Positions 7,739-17,076 of a DNA stretch of 64,000 nt are shown here, in pieces. The notes under the pieces were generated by a model that saw only the letters and a list, made by a program, of their open reading frames with translations, was not told the origin of the DNA and did not search any database. The stretch is taken from positions 87,306-151,305 of the forward strand of contig PHFL01000039.1 of NCBI GenBank assembly GCA_002794105.1, in the 5' to 3' direction. A program made the position numbers and the translations under genes. Within the stretch, counting starts at the first letter, position 1, and the number at the start of each line of letters is the position of its first letter. Origin of the DNA: Candidatus Thermochlorobacter aerophilus. Lineage in GTDB: Bacteria > Bacteroidota > Chlorobiia > Chlorobiales > Thermochlorobacteraceae.

Positions 7739-8845
7739 TTACGGCGTATAAATCCAGTCCGCAATAAAGACATTCGTTTCACCACGCACTTTGCCATTTC
7801 GGTTAGAGGCAAAGATAATTTTTTTGCCATCTCGCGTGAAAACTGGGAAACCATCAAAGTCGGGGCAGTATGTAATGCGCGTTAGTCCAGTGCCGTCTTC
7901 ATTGATAAGGTATAAGTCAAAATTGCGCCCACGTTCAGTATCGCCGAGATTTGAGGAGAAGATAATTTGCTTATTGTTTGGATGAAAGAAAGGCGCGAAA
8001 TTTGCCTTACCGTTGTTCGTTACCTGACGCCGATTTTGACCAGAGGTGTCTATGACGAAAATTTCCAGCTTATTCGGACGGATTAGTCCTTGATTTAGCA
8101 ATTCAAAGTAGGACTTAATTTCCGCGCTATCCTTAGGAGAAGAAGCCCGAAAAACAATTTTTTTGCCATCCCACGAGAAAAATGCTCCACCATCATAGCC
8201 AACGTGATATGTCAGACGTCTCTGATTTTTCCCATCAATATCCATGGTGTAGAGCTCAAGGTCGCCATCACGTGCAGATGTGAAGACAATCTTGTCGCCC
8301 ATAGGAGAAACGGTTGCTTCTGCATCATAACCGGGCGTAGTGGTAATTTGACGCAAAGAGCGACCATTGGTATCTGCAAAGAAAATGTCATAGGTTTTGT
8401 AAAGCGCCCATGTGTAACCCTTTGAAAAATCAGGGGGCGGTGGACAATCGGGGCTTGCAGCATGGGTAGAGGCATAAAGAATCGTCTTACCATCGGGCAA
8501 AAAATACGAGCAAGTAGTACGCCCTTTACCTGTGCTAACAAGCCGCTTGCCTGAACCATTGAGCTCCATGATGTATATTTGGTCACAGTCCTGACCCAAA
8601 GGACGAGACTGAAATATCAGTTTCTTTTCATCAAATGAGAGGTAAGCTTCTGCATTTTCCCCACCAAAAGTAAGCTGGCGCACATTGGCTAAAAATCTCT
8701 CTTCGCCTTTGTAAAGCAGCGTGAGCGAGTCAAAGTCAGCCTCTGAGTGAGAAACTGTGTGAGTAGTTGATGGTGGAACTTGAAATGAAACTGTAAAAAA
8801 GAAAAAAACACAGAGTGCAAGACACTTGCTAAATCTGAGTTGCAT
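7739..8845 (-). CDS. Secreted PD40/TolB-like beta-propeller protein
   Basis: The 368-residue product has an N-terminal signal peptide (hydrophobic run CLALCVFFFFTVSF) and then repeated propeller blades. The blades share the TolB/PD40 signature of an aspartate-rich turn followed by a KIVF-type strand: SFDEKKLIFQS, SPMGDKIVFTS, SWDGKKIVFRA, HPNNKQIIFSS, TRDGKKIIFAS. This fits a periplasmic or surface propeller of six or so blades, binding a protein or peptide partner. It is not TolB itself, since the N-terminal TolB domain and Pal neighbours are absent. Separate from the downstream membrane-protein gene by 48 bases. Confidence 0.75.
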   Translation of the reverse strand: MQLRFSKCLALCVFFFFTVSFQVPPSTTHTVSHSEADFDSLTLLYKGEERFLANVRQLTFGGENAEAYLSFDEKKLIFQSRPLGQDCDQIYIMELNGSGKRLVSTGKGRTTCSYFLPDGKTILYASTHAASPDCPPPPDFSKGYTWALYKTYDIFFADTNGRSLRQITTTPGYDAEATVSPMGDKIVFTSARDGDLELYTMDIDGKNQRRLTYHVGYDGGAFFSWDGKKIVFRASSPKDSAEIKSYFELLNQGLIRPNKLEIFVIDTSGQNRRQVTNNGKANFAPFFHPNNKQIIFSSNLGDTERGRNFDLYLINEDGTGLTRITYCPDFDGFPVFTRDGKKIIFASNRNGKVRGETNVFIADWIYTP

Positions 8846-8955
8846 GATAACAAATTATGAAAAAGTCAATGCGACTTAATGAATACTGCACAAAAATACA
8901 TGTTCGCTAAAAAAACGCAAAAGACTCTGGTGCGATTCACGGCGCGTGTCTCTCA

Positions 8956-10107
8956 TCAAGCAAATGAAGAAGGTTCTGCTTGTGCTCGCAACTGCTGTTG
9001 CTTATCTAAGAAAGCAAGGATGGCTAATGCTTCATTGATGTCTTCAAGACTGACCAATCCAAGGTAATCTGAACCGTTGAACACTGCCACGATGCGTTCA
9101 CCACGTTCTGCCATCAAGGAATACACTTCATCGAGAGAGCTATCGGCTTGCACGCTAAGAAAATCGCGACGCATGATTTCTGTAACATAGGGGTCACGTG
9201 CATGCGTGGCTAAGGCGTTAAAGACGTCGCGGCGTGTAACAATGCCAATAATCTGGCTGCCTTGCATGACCGCAAAGTCAGGCTGATAGCTGGTTAGCAA
9301 GTAGTCTACGACTTGACTTACTCGGTCGCCAATATAGAGGCGAAGCGCATAACGGTTGTAAGTATCGCCCACGCGCCGCGTGCGGAGCATCGCCTTTGAT
9401 GAGGCTTGCACAGTTTCTTGACCAGCACCAAAAAAGACGAAAACTGCTATCAGAATCAGGATAAAATTGCCGTTGATAAATCCTATCACGCCAAGTCCAA
9501 TAGCAGCGATTTGTCCAATGGTAGCGGCGACTGTGGTTGCTGTTGAGAAGCTCATGAACATTGCCAAAAGCGCGCGCAGCACCCTGCCGCCATCAAGTGG
9601 GAAAGCTGGTATCATGTTGAACACAGCCAAAGAAATGTTGGCGGCAAACAGCCATAGTAGCATCATATCAAATGATGGGCGAGAGAAAAGTTCTCCAATA
9701 GAGCCACGTGCATCGAGCAGGGTGGCGTGCATGTGGGCACCAGTTACAATGAAAAGTATAATTGCAATTGCCACATTAACAGCGGGACCTGCAACAGCAA
9801 TAACGAGTTCATGCACGGGCTTGTCAGGAGTCTTGGTAATCATGGCGATTCCCCCTAAAGGGGTGAGCACAATCTCTCGCACAGAAATGCCGAAGTATTG
9901 TGCCGCAAGGCTATGCCCCAGCTCATGCAATGTTACACAGGTAAAAAGCAAAAGCATTAACGCTACACCAAACAGAGCACCATCAAGTGGACTTTCAGGC
10001 GTGTGGCTTGCCCACTGTAAAGCCGCTAAGAGCAGGATGAGAAAGAACGTGACATGAATCTTGATGTCAATGCCACTGATTTTCGCAATGCGGAACGACC
10101 AACCCAT
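8956..10107 (-). CDS. Site-2-type intramembrane zinc metalloprotease with CBS domains (M50B)
   Basis: A 383-residue membrane protease. The zinc motif H61-E-L-G-H65 lies in a transmembrane segment, and the third ligand is in FPLDGGRVLRA (the DG motif of S2P proteases). Several hydrophobic helices surround these. The last 130 or so residues are soluble and contain a paired CBS-like region (YLLTSYQPDFAVM, GIVTRRDVFNAL, then DSSLDEVYSLM, GLVSLEDINEAL), which in this family senses adenylates. It probably cleaves membrane-anchored regulators; the substrate is unknown. Stands alone, 106 bases from lipA. Confidence 0.88.
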   Translation of the reverse strand: MGWSFRIAKISGIDIKIHVTFFLILLLAALQWASHTPESPLDGALFGVALMLLLFTCVTLHELGHSLAAQYFGISVREIVLTPLGGIAMITKTPDKPVHELVIAVAGPAVNVAIAIILFIVTGAHMHATLLDARGSIGELFSRPSFDMMLLWLFAANISLAVFNMIPAFPLDGGRVLRALLAMFMSFSTATTVAATIGQIAAIGLGVIGFINGNFILILIAVFVFFGAGQETVQASSKAMLRTRRVGDTYNRYALRLYIGDRVSQVVDYLLTSYQPDFAVMQGSQIIGIVTRRDVFNALATHARDPYVTEIMRRDFLSVQADSSLDEVYSLMAERGERIVAVFNGSDYLGLVSLEDINEALAILAFLDKQQQLRAQAEPSSFA

Positions 10108-10213
10108 AGAAGTAGCAGTTAAAGTTCAAAAAACGTGCAATAGACAAGATACACAATTTGACTGGGGCTTAAAAAGTCAATCACTACGTGGCCTTTAGCA
10201 GATGCCCATTCCA

Positions 10214-11125
10214 TCAGCCTTGTTCAGTCATTGAGCTGGCCTGTTCTGCAGCGTGGTAGGAACTGCGTACCAGTGGTCCAGACTCTACATGGTGAAATCC
10301 AATTTCTAAGCCAATACGCTTGTAGTGTTCGAATTCTTCTGGATGCACAAAGCGTGCCACTGGCAAGTGTGCCTTCGTGGGCTGCAGGTATTGACCGATG
10401 CTTAAGATATCGCAACCGACCTTGCGCAAGTCGTGCATGACTGCAATCACCTCATCTGGTGTTTCACCCAGACCGACCATTAGACCGGACTTGGTAACAA
10501 GACCGTATTTTTCTTTTGCGTATTTAAGTAGTTCAAGTGTGCGTTGATATTTGGCTTGAGGGCGTACAAGGCGGTATAGGCGCGGCACAGTTTCTGTGTT
10601 GTGGTTGAGAATTTCAGGTCGCTCTTGCATTACAGTGTCCCATGCGTGCACATTGCCTTGGAAGTCGGGAATCAGGACTTCAATGCGAGTCGTGGGGTGA
10701 GCCTTTCGGATTTCGCGAATCGTTTCTGCCCAAATCGACGCGCCGCCATCGTCGAGCTCATCACGGTTGACGCTGGTAATCACCGTGTGGCGCAGGTTCA
10801 TGAGCTTGACGGCTGCAGCAACACGCTTGGGTTCAGCAAGGTCAAGTTCATTGGGGCGCCCTGTTTTGACTGCACAAAATCCACAGGAGCGCGTGCAGGT
10901 ATCGCCTAAAATCATAATTGTGGCAGTGCCGCTTGCCCAGCATTCAGCAATGTTAGGGCAGCGCGCCTCCTCGCAGACCGTATGCAGGCGATGTTGGTCA
11001 ATGAGAGCTTTGAGACGTGCGTAGCCTTCACCAGAAGGCACTTTGACACGTAGCCAATCAGGGCGCGGCGACGGCTTGGGCGCAGCAGGGCTTTCAAGCA
11101 CTTTAAGTTCGGGTACGGTAATCAT
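10214..11125 (-). CDS. lipA: Lipoyl synthase
   Basis: A 303-residue radical SAM enzyme inserting two sulfurs into the octanoyl chain on lipoyl domains. The auxiliary cluster cysteines are C51, C56 and C62 ([12 protein letters not shown]), the radical SAM cysteines C77, C81 and C84 (CTRSCGFC), and the conserved C-terminal RSSY motif is present ([10 protein letters not shown]). These match the family exactly. The gene sits two genes downstream of the E2 acyltransferase that needs lipoylation, so this stretch looks like a lipoate/2-oxoacid dehydrogenase group. No lipB is visible nearby. Confidence 0.97.
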   Translation of the reverse strand: MITVPELKVLESPAAPKPSPRPDWLRVKVPSGEGYARLKALIDQHRLHTVCEEARCPNIAECWASGTATIMILGDTCTRSCGFCAVKTGRPNELDLAEPKRVAAAVKLMNLRHTVITSVNRDELDDGGASIWAETIREIRKAHPTTRIEVLIPDFQGNVHAWDTVMQERPEILNHNTETVPRLYRLVRPQAKYQRTLELLKYAKEKYGLVTKSGLMVGLGETPDEVIAVMHDLRKVGCDILSIGQYLQPTKAHLPVARFVHPEEFEHYKRIGLEIGFHHVESGPLVRSSYHAAEQASSMTEQG

Positions 11126-11175
11126 TTTTTATTTCAATAAGTTACGAGACAGCTCATAAATTGCTCAAGAAATTT

Positions 11176-11520
11176 TTAGGCAGAAAGTGCTGCGCCGAGT
11201 ACACTCAACGCTTGCTTGCGCTGGGCGAGGTTAATTTCTCCCAAGTCTGCCCAAGGTTTGAGACTTTTGCCAGAACGAATGATATGCAACACCTCGTCGC
11301 GCAGGTTTGGGTCTAAGGCTTTATGCTCCAATTGCATAGCTGCTAAAGCCAACTGGATTACTGCCAAAACATCTTCGTTTTTGGCAATCTCGCCAAGTTC
11401 CGACATAACACGTGCTGAAGCATCAGCTACCGAGAGACCTTCGGCAATAGCGTCCTCAAAGATAGCTTTTGCAGCAGCGGCGGCATCATTGTCGAAAATA
11501 TCTGGTCCCCAAATGCCCAT
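11176..11520 (-). CDS. DUF4259-like small protein
   Basis: A 114-residue acidic, helical, cytoplasmic protein. The N-terminus MGIWGPDIFDNDAAA is the hallmark of DUF4259 (a WG...FDND start), followed by repeated Ala/Leu helices. The function of the family is not known. It lies between E2 (12-base gap) and lipA on the same strand, so it is probably co-transcribed with them. Confidence 0.75.
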   Translation of the reverse strand: MGIWGPDIFDNDAAAAAKAIFEDAIAEGLSVADASARVMSELGEIAKNEDVLAVIQLALAAMQLEHKALDPNLRDEVLHIIRSGKSLKPWADLGEINLAQRKQALSVLGAALSA

Positions 11521-11532
11521 AGTGTTTTTTCG

Positions 11533-12948
11533 TTAGAGTGGTGTATGTTCGTTGTAAGATTCTAATTGCGCAACCAGTGCCTGTAAAAAGAATCCTGCCA
11601 GTGCCCCATCAATAATGCGATGGTCATACGAGAGTGACAAATACATCATTGAGCGAACAACAATAGCATCGCTGTCGTCGGGCAGAGTTTTCACAACCGG
11701 ACGTTTTACAATAGCGCCTGTGCCCAAAATAGCAACTTGTGGCTGATTGATAATCGGTGCTCCAAAAAGATTGCCTGTAGTGCCATAGTTGGTGATGGTA
11801 AATGTACCACCTTGAATTTCGTCGGGCAAGAGTTTTTTAGCACGTGCCCTTGAAGCAAGGTCTTGAACAGCACGTGCTAAGCCAACGATGTTTTTTTCAT
11901 CGGCACCTTTGATAACCGGTACAATTAATCCCCCTTCACCACGCTCGCCTAAAGCCACAGCAATACCGATGTTGATGTACTTTTTGAGAATAATCTTATC
12001 TCCATCCACAGAAGCATTGAGCATAGGAAATTGTTTCAATGTTTTCACAACAGCATCAATGAAGAATGGCGTGTAGGTGAGCCTGATGCCATTTGCTGCC
12101 TCAAAAGATGCTTTTTTTGCCTTGACCAGTCTAACAAGTCCTGTGACATCAGCTTCAGAGACAGATGTGACATGCGCAGAGGTTTGTTTGGAGCGTACCA
12201 TGTGCTCGGCAATGAGCCGGCGCATGTTGTCCATCTGGATTACTTCCGAACGGCTAGCATCATAAGACACTGAGATAGGCTTAGATTGAACAGCTGGTGC
12301 AGTAGGCGATGCTGCAGTAACAGGTAGTGTAGAAGGTTCTGGCTGGTGCTCAACAGCTGGTGCTGACGGTGCGGCTGTTTTGGCAGTCTCCCGCTTTGAT
12401 TTCAGGTAATTGAGCACATCGCTTTTGGTTACGCGACCGCCCATACCTGTGCCCGGAATCTGTTCCAGCTCTTGTATAGAAATCCCCTCCGCTTGTGCAA
12501 TCTGCATCACCACTGGCGAATAGAAGCGCCGACCTGCAGGCGCAGCAGTAACTGGAGCCGATACCGTTTGACCGTTGCCCTGTACAGAGGATGTGGCTGA
12601 ACCGTCAGAAGGCGAAGAAACTGATGTCTCTGCCGGAGAGTGAGGGCTCGAGGCGGTGCTTGCAGCCGGTGACGGTGTCGGGGCACTTGCCGCAACGGCA
12701 GCGCTTACATCGGTCTCAATGCGCGCAATCGGCAGCCCAACGGCTACCGTCGTATTTTCTGGATACAAAATCTCGACGACAATTCCGCTCTCTGGTGCAG
12801 GAACATCCGTATCTACCTTATCTGTTGCAATCCTGAGCAAATTCTCATCTTTCTGTACTGGGTCGCCGACTTTCTTGAGCCACTCTATGATGGTGCCTTC
12901 CATCAGGCTCTCTCCCATTTTCGGCATGACGACATCAATTTTCGCCAT
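11533..12948 (-). CDS. 2-oxoacid dehydrogenase complex dihydrolipoyl acyltransferase (E2)
   Basis: A 471-residue E2 core protein. Residues 1-75 form a lipoyl domain with the acceptor Lys44 in ATDKVDT. A long Ala/Pro/Ser linker follows, then a peripheral-subunit-binding domain (YSPVVMQIAQAEG through GMGGRVTKSDVLNYL), a second linker, and the catalytic domain ending in the acyltransferase motif DHRIIDGA with the active His and Asp. Whether the complex uses pyruvate, 2-oxoglutarate or branched-chain acids cannot be decided from E2 alone, and no E1 or E3 gene is in the window. The promoter is probably in the 193-base gap shared with the divergent polyketide synthase gene. Confidence 0.93.
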   Translation of the reverse strand: MAKIDVVMPKMGESLMEGTIIEWLKKVGDPVQKDENLLRIATDKVDTDVPAPESGIVVEILYPENTTVAVGLPIARIETDVSAAVAASAPTPSPAASTASSPHSPAETSVSSPSDGSATSSVQGNGQTVSAPVTAAPAGRRFYSPVVMQIAQAEGISIQELEQIPGTGMGGRVTKSDVLNYLKSKRETAKTAAPSAPAVEHQPEPSTLPVTAASPTAPAVQSKPISVSYDASRSEVIQMDNMRRLIAEHMVRSKQTSAHVTSVSEADVTGLVRLVKAKKASFEAANGIRLTYTPFFIDAVVKTLKQFPMLNASVDGDKIILKKYINIGIAVALGERGEGGLIVPVIKGADEKNIVGLARAVQDLASRARAKKLLPDEIQGGTFTITNYGTTGNLFGAPIINQPQVAILGTGAIVKRPVVKTLPDDSDAIVVRSMMYLSLSYDHRIIDGALAGFFLQALVAQLESYNEHTPL

Positions 12949-13141
12949 ATAAGTAAAGTTTTTGTTATTTGATAAAAGGGGGATTTACTGTTTTGCAGAG
13001 CGAATATAGAAAAAATCTCTCGTGCAGAAAACAAGCTAAGCGCATATAGCTGAAAAAAGCTTGACTTAGCGCTCAAAAGAAACTTACAACCCGCACTTTT
13101 GTTATAGAGAAGGCGACACTGAACCAAACATTGAGTTAATC

Positions 13142-14209
13142 ATGCCAAAGATTCAGGCTGTTGGTACAGCATTACCCAGCTATAGGGTTACGCGGGCAGA
13201 AAGCAAAGCGTTCATGCTAAACTTGTATGGTGAAGTCTACAGCAAAGGGCAAGACCGATTACTTGACATTGTCGACCACACGGACATAGACTCGCGCTAT
13301 TTCTGTGTTCCTGCCGAATGGTTTGCATCCCCACACTCGTTTGAAGAAAAAAATAATCTCTACATTGAGGAAGGTCTAAAGCTTTCTGGACATGCAATTG
13401 AGCATGCCCTCCAAGAAGCTGGGGTGGAGTGTAGCGACGTGGATTGCATCCTCTTCGTTTCAAGTACTGGGCTATCAACCCCGACCATGGATGCCAGACT
13501 CATTCATCGCCTTCCATTTCGTAAGGATGTCAGGCGGTTGCCGATTTGGGGTGTAGGGTGTGCTGGTGGTGCTGCATCTTTGGCATGGGCAATGGAGTTA
13601 GCTAAAGCTCAGCCTACATACAAAATCTTGATTGTGGTACTTGAGCTGTGTGGCTTAACATTTGTCCGCAATGACCTCTCCAAGGCTGCCATGATTTCAA
13701 GTGCACTGTTTGCTGATGGCGCAGCTGCTGTACTGGTAACAGGGGACGAGGTGATGCTGCCGTATTCTACTTCTCGCCCGCGTCTGGTGGATTCTGTGAC
13801 GGAAACAATGCCTGACTCCTTGGATGTCATGGGCTGGCAATTTGGTGATTATGGCTTTAAGGTTTTGCTCTCGAGAAATGTGCCTGAAATTGTTCAAACG
13901 TTTTTGAAGGACGTGATATGCAAGTTCTTACAAAAAAAGAACTTAAGCCTGCGTGACATCAAGCACTTTATCGTTCATCCGGGCGGGAGAAAAGTGCTTG
14001 AAGCCTACGAAGCAATCGGAGTTTCATCGTCGCAACTGGAGCATGCACGCATTGTTTTGCGGCAGTGTGGCAACATGTCAGCTGCAACCGTATTGTTCAT
14101 TCTCAAAAGGCATTTGGATGCTTTTCCTGACGAAAAAAACGCCTTTGGGTTAGTGACTGCCCTAGGTCCTGGATTTTCTGCTGAACTAGTTCTGCTGCAC
14201 TGGGATTAA
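13142..14209 (+). CDS. Type III polyketide synthase
   Basis: This 355-residue member of the chalcone/stilbene synthase superfamily extends an acyl-CoA with malonyl-CoA. The triad is visible: Cys140 in GVGCAGGAAS, His279 in FIVHPGGRK and Asn311 in CGNMSAAT. It is the bacterial long-chain type rather than a plant-like one, judging from its partner: the next gene, 12 bases on, is an ICMT-type methyltransferase, the same pairing as bpsA-bpsB of Bacillus, which makes methylated alkylpyrones and alkylresorcinols. The product here is therefore probably a long-chain pyrone or resorcinol lipid (inference). First gene of a four-gene plus-strand operon. Confidence 0.9.
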   Translation: MPKIQAVGTALPSYRVTRAESKAFMLNLYGEVYSKGQDRLLDIVDHTDIDSRYFCVPAEWFASPHSFEEKNNLYIEEGLKLSGHAIEHALQEAGVECSDVDCILFVSSTGLSTPTMDARLIHRLPFRKDVRRLPIWGVGCAGGAASLAWAMELAKAQPTYKILIVVLELCGLTFVRNDLSKAAMISSALFADGAAAVLVTGDEVMLPYSTSRPRLVDSVTETMPDSLDVMGWQFGDYGFKVLLSRNVPEIVQTFLKDVICKFLQKKNLSLRDIKHFIVHPGGRKVLEAYEAIGVSSSQLEHARIVLRQCGNMSAATVLFILKRHLDAFPDEKNAFGLVTALGPGFSAELVLLHWD

Positions 14210-14221
14210 GTCATTGAGACG

Positions 14222-14725
14222 ATGTATTTTGCCATTTTTATTGCTGTGCTGGCTTTGCAGCGCTTAGGTGAGCTTTGGCTAGCAAAGCGTAATGCCATGT
14301 GGATTCGGTCGCAAGGCGGCTATGAAGTCGGTGCAGAGCACTACAAATGGATGGTGCTGATGCACATCAGCTGGTTTTTAGCAATGGTAGCAGAGTATGT
14401 GCTACTGAGACCTGATTTGCCAGCACTGTGGCCAATATGGCTTGGGTTATTTTTGTTGGCACAGGTTGGGCGTTACATGGTTATAGCTACTTTGGGAAAA
14501 TTTTGGAACACAAGAATCTTTGTACTGCCTAATGCACCTAAGGTAGAGCAGGGAATTTATCGATATATGAAACATCCAAATTATTGGATTGTCAGGGTAG
14601 AAATATTCGTAGCACCCATGATTTTTGGACTTTTTATAACTGCCATCTTGTTTTCAATTCTGAATCACTTCATGCTGCAGGTGAGAATAAAAACTGAAGA
14701 GCAAGCATTGAAAGTTATGAAATAA
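14222..14725 (+). CDS. ICMT-like membrane methyltransferase, BpsB-type
   Basis: A 167-residue integral membrane protein with four or five hydrophobic helices. Near the C-terminus the segment GIYRYMKHPNYW holds the RxxxHPxY-type SAM-binding signature of isoprenylcysteine carboxyl methyltransferase-like enzymes, with a conserved Glu in VRVEIFVAP and in KTEEQAL. Its position right after a type III polyketide synthase suggests that it O-methylates the polyketide, as BpsB does. No prenylated protein substrate is expected in bacteria. Confidence 0.85.
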   Translation: MYFAIFIAVLALQRLGELWLAKRNAMWIRSQGGYEVGAEHYKWMVLMHISWFLAMVAEYVLLRPDLPALWPIWLGLFLLAQVGRYMVIATLGKFWNTRIFVLPNAPKVEQGIYRYMKHPNYWIVRVEIFVAPMIFGLFITAILFSILNHFMLQVRIKTEEQALKVMK

Positions 14726-14741
14726 AAGTATCCTTTGGAAA

Positions 14742-15047
14742 ATGTGGATAAAAATAGCTTATGCCTGTTTTGTCTTAAATTTTGCCTACGGTATCTTGGC
14801 TAAAACGAAAGTGATTAATACAGCGCGTTTCAAAGTAGTTCATCATATAATCTACTTTTGCGTGATTGCTTCGTTAATTATAGCACTCCTAATGGAGTAT
14901 ATGGATGGAAAATTTCCTGTGTTACTGCTAATAACGGCTGCGCTACTTTTGGGCATGACGCAGTTTAGCGGGAAAACGAGGCGTCACTGGCAGTATGCAC
15001 TGGTATGCTTCTTTGTATATTCAGCAGTATTGATTTATTACCTTTGA
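14742..15047 (+). CDS. Small four-helix membrane protein
   Basis: The product is 101 residues and almost entirely hydrophobic, with four predicted membrane segments and short basic loops (AKTKVINTARFK, GKTRRH). It starts 16 bases after the methyltransferase stop and ends 17 bases before the nitroreductase start, so it belongs to the polyketide operon. I do not recognise the family. It could help hold or move the lipid product; that is a guess from context. Confidence 0.6.
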   Translation: MWIKIAYACFVLNFAYGILAKTKVINTARFKVVHHIIYFCVIASLIIALLMEYMDGKFPVLLLITAALLLGMTQFSGKTRRHWQYALVCFFVYSAVLIYYL

Positions 15048-15064
15048 AAAAACTCAGAAAAGCA

Positions 15065-15883
15065 ATGCAGAATACACCACGAGACATTTTCGAAGTGATT
15101 AAGCAGAGGCGCACAACGAATGGGTACTTTTTAGATAAGCCCTTGTCAGAGCATCATATTAAGATGTTGATGGAAGCAGCAAGCTATGCGCCAAGTCATT
15201 TCAACTCGCAGCCTTGGCGGTTTGTCTTAATTCGTGACCCAGAGCGGCGTAAGGCGCTAGGTAAAATTGCCGGTCAGTCCATGCGTGTTGTCATGGAAAA
15301 AGGGGATTTTTGGAGAAGGTACTTGAAGTATTTCCGTTTCAGTCAGGAGGAGGTAGAAAAATCTGGCGATGGCATATACATTGATAACCTACCTGCTCCG
15401 CTTAAGCCGTTTATTCGCTATCTCTTTTCTGAAAAGGGTGGCGAGATGATGAATAAGCTGCGTGTGCCATGGATTCTTGCTATTGATTCTAAGAAACTGG
15501 TTATGAGCTCGCCACTGATTTTGGGGATGCTGCTTTCAAAGGATGAGTACAAGCCTGAAGAAAAGTCTGGCATGTATTGCCTACTTGCACTTGGTATGGC
15601 TATTGAAAATATTTGGCTTACTGCTACTGCATTAGGTATCGGGATGCAGTTTATCTCCTTGCCTATGGAGGCTGGAGGGGAATACTGGCAGAAGTGCATT
15701 GAGTTGGTGCAGCCGCCGCCAGAGTATGAGCTGATTGCTTTATTTCGCTTGGGGTATATTGATGTTCATGCAAAACGACCGAGGATTGACTGGACTAGCA
15801 AGCAGCGCAAGGATGTTTCTGAGTTTTGCTACGAGGAGTTCTTTGGGCGTGCGTGGCAGCCAAAGCTTGATGGTATGGCGTAG
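15065..15883 (+). CDS. Nitroreductase-family flavoprotein
   Basis: A 272-residue protein from the ATG at 15065; an in-frame upstream start would overlap the previous gene and add only hydrophobic residues. The FMN-binding start of the family is clear (KQRRTTNGYF, then SYAPSHFNSQPWRFVLI), as is a C-terminal GIGMQFISLP region. A longer middle section than in most nitroreductases contains a lysine/aromatic segment around FWRRYLKYFRFSQ. Such enzymes reduce nitro groups, quinones or enones with NAD(P)H. As fourth gene of the type III polyketide operon it may adjust the oxidation state of a resorcinol/quinone product. Confidence 0.85.
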   Translation: MQNTPRDIFEVIKQRRTTNGYFLDKPLSEHHIKMLMEAASYAPSHFNSQPWRFVLIRDPERRKALGKIAGQSMRVVMEKGDFWRRYLKYFRFSQEEVEKSGDGIYIDNLPAPLKPFIRYLFSEKGGEMMNKLRVPWILAIDSKKLVMSSPLILGMLLSKDEYKPEEKSGMYCLLALGMAIENIWLTATALGIGMQFISLPMEAGGEYWQKCIELVQPPPEYELIALFRLGYIDVHAKRPRIDWTSKQRKDVSEFCYEEFFGRAWQPKLDGMA

Positions 15884-16043
15884 CACGGTGGTGCGTGCAA
15901 GAGTGTTTTACTTTACATAATGTTCATTATGAAACAAAATCAAACGCCGTCCAAATAGCAAAAAAGTGCTGCAAAGGCGCCACTAATTTCCAGTGAGTTC
16001 TTTATCTTTATCTGCTTATTTTTAACCAAAGACTTAGAGACCT

Positions 16044-16868
16044 ATGCATAACATCGCTTTTCTTAGGGCTATGCGGCGGCTGTGGTATCCGAAATGCTTT
16101 TTTCTGTGTCGCTGCGTGACGCTAAGTATTGCTATAACTTTAAGTGCTGACTTGGCAACAGCAAGAACACCAGCAGACACTTCAGCCGACTACAGGAAAG
16201 ATGGTGGTTCTAAGGTCTATGACGACGCAGAAGATGAAGAGATGGCATTCTACGGAGGAGCATTCAAACCGCGCTCTGGTATCGCTGGTGTGTTTGGACT
16301 AACGACAAACAGTTTCGTCATCTCATTTAATTTTGTTAGGCAATACACACCAGACTTGATTGGTATCTTAAGCATCGGTGTAACTACTGGTAGGGATCCT
16401 GCTGAAGTCGACAAGCCTGACCCATGGACGGGACAGATCTTTACTCGCGGTCCGGATAATTTTCCTAAGCGCTCTGGGTTAGTCATGCTGACTACAAGTG
16501 TGGGGCTTCAGCAAAGGCTATTCCGTCGTGATATCGTCAACTCATTTCGCCCCTTCTTGGAGGCTGGTCTCGGTCCCACAGTGGGCTACATCCATGTGAT
16601 CTCTCGCCTACCTGAAGGACTCCCAGACTTACCACAGAACTACGACATTTCTGGCTCTATATTTAATCCCCAGGGCGTCACTTTCGGTGTAAACGGCTAC
16701 ATAGGCGCAGGAACCTACTTCGGCAACAACTTCTTAGAGCTACGAGGTATCTCTGTACGATACATTGTCAACTACTTACCTGCTGGCGTCGAGTTGTTGC
16801 GCAATTCTCGTACTTACCTATTTCATGTAATATCAATCAATCTGATTTTCGGTGCTTTGTTTCAGTAG
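16044..16868 (+). CDS. Exported outer-membrane protein of unknown function
   Basis: A 274-residue protein with a long basic N-terminus and hydrophobic signal (VTLSIAITLSADLATA), then an acidic spacer (DDAEDEEMAF) and alternating beta strands rich in Gly, Phe and Tyr. It resembles a small outer-membrane barrel. The arrangement is like the protein at 3453-4265, but I see no close sequence similarity. The gene stands alone, 160 bases after the polyketide operon and upstream of the tRNA. Confidence 0.6.
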   Translation: MHNIAFLRAMRRLWYPKCFFLCRCVTLSIAITLSADLATARTPADTSADYRKDGGSKVYDDAEDEEMAFYGGAFKPRSGIAGVFGLTTNSFVISFNFVRQYTPDLIGILSIGVTTGRDPAEVDKPDPWTGQIFTRGPDNFPKRSGLVMLTTSVGLQQRLFRRDIVNSFRPFLEAGLGPTVGYIHVISRLPEGLPDLPQNYDISGSIFNPQGVTFGVNGYIGAGTYFGNNFLELRGISVRYIVNYLPAGVELLRNSRTYLFHVISINLIFGALFQ

Positions 16869-16934
16869 CAGGTCCCTGCTCGACTTGCATGTTTGAAACA
16901 AAAGTTGTATTTTTGCGTCTACTGCAGAGGACAC

Positions 16935-17007
<73 letters not shown>

Positions 17008-17023
17008 CACAGAGAAATATAAA

Positions 17024-17047
17024 GCCCGCATGCTGCGGGCATTTTTC
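17024..17047 (+). terminator. Intrinsic terminator after the initiator tRNA
   Basis: A perfect seven-pair stem, GCCCGCA/TGCGGGC, with a three-base loop is followed by ATTTTTCTT. It lies 17 bases past the tRNA and ends its transcript; the gene beyond is on the other strand. Confidence 0.9.
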
Positions 17048-17076
17048 TTGTTATCAAACTTTGCTTCCATACTCCC

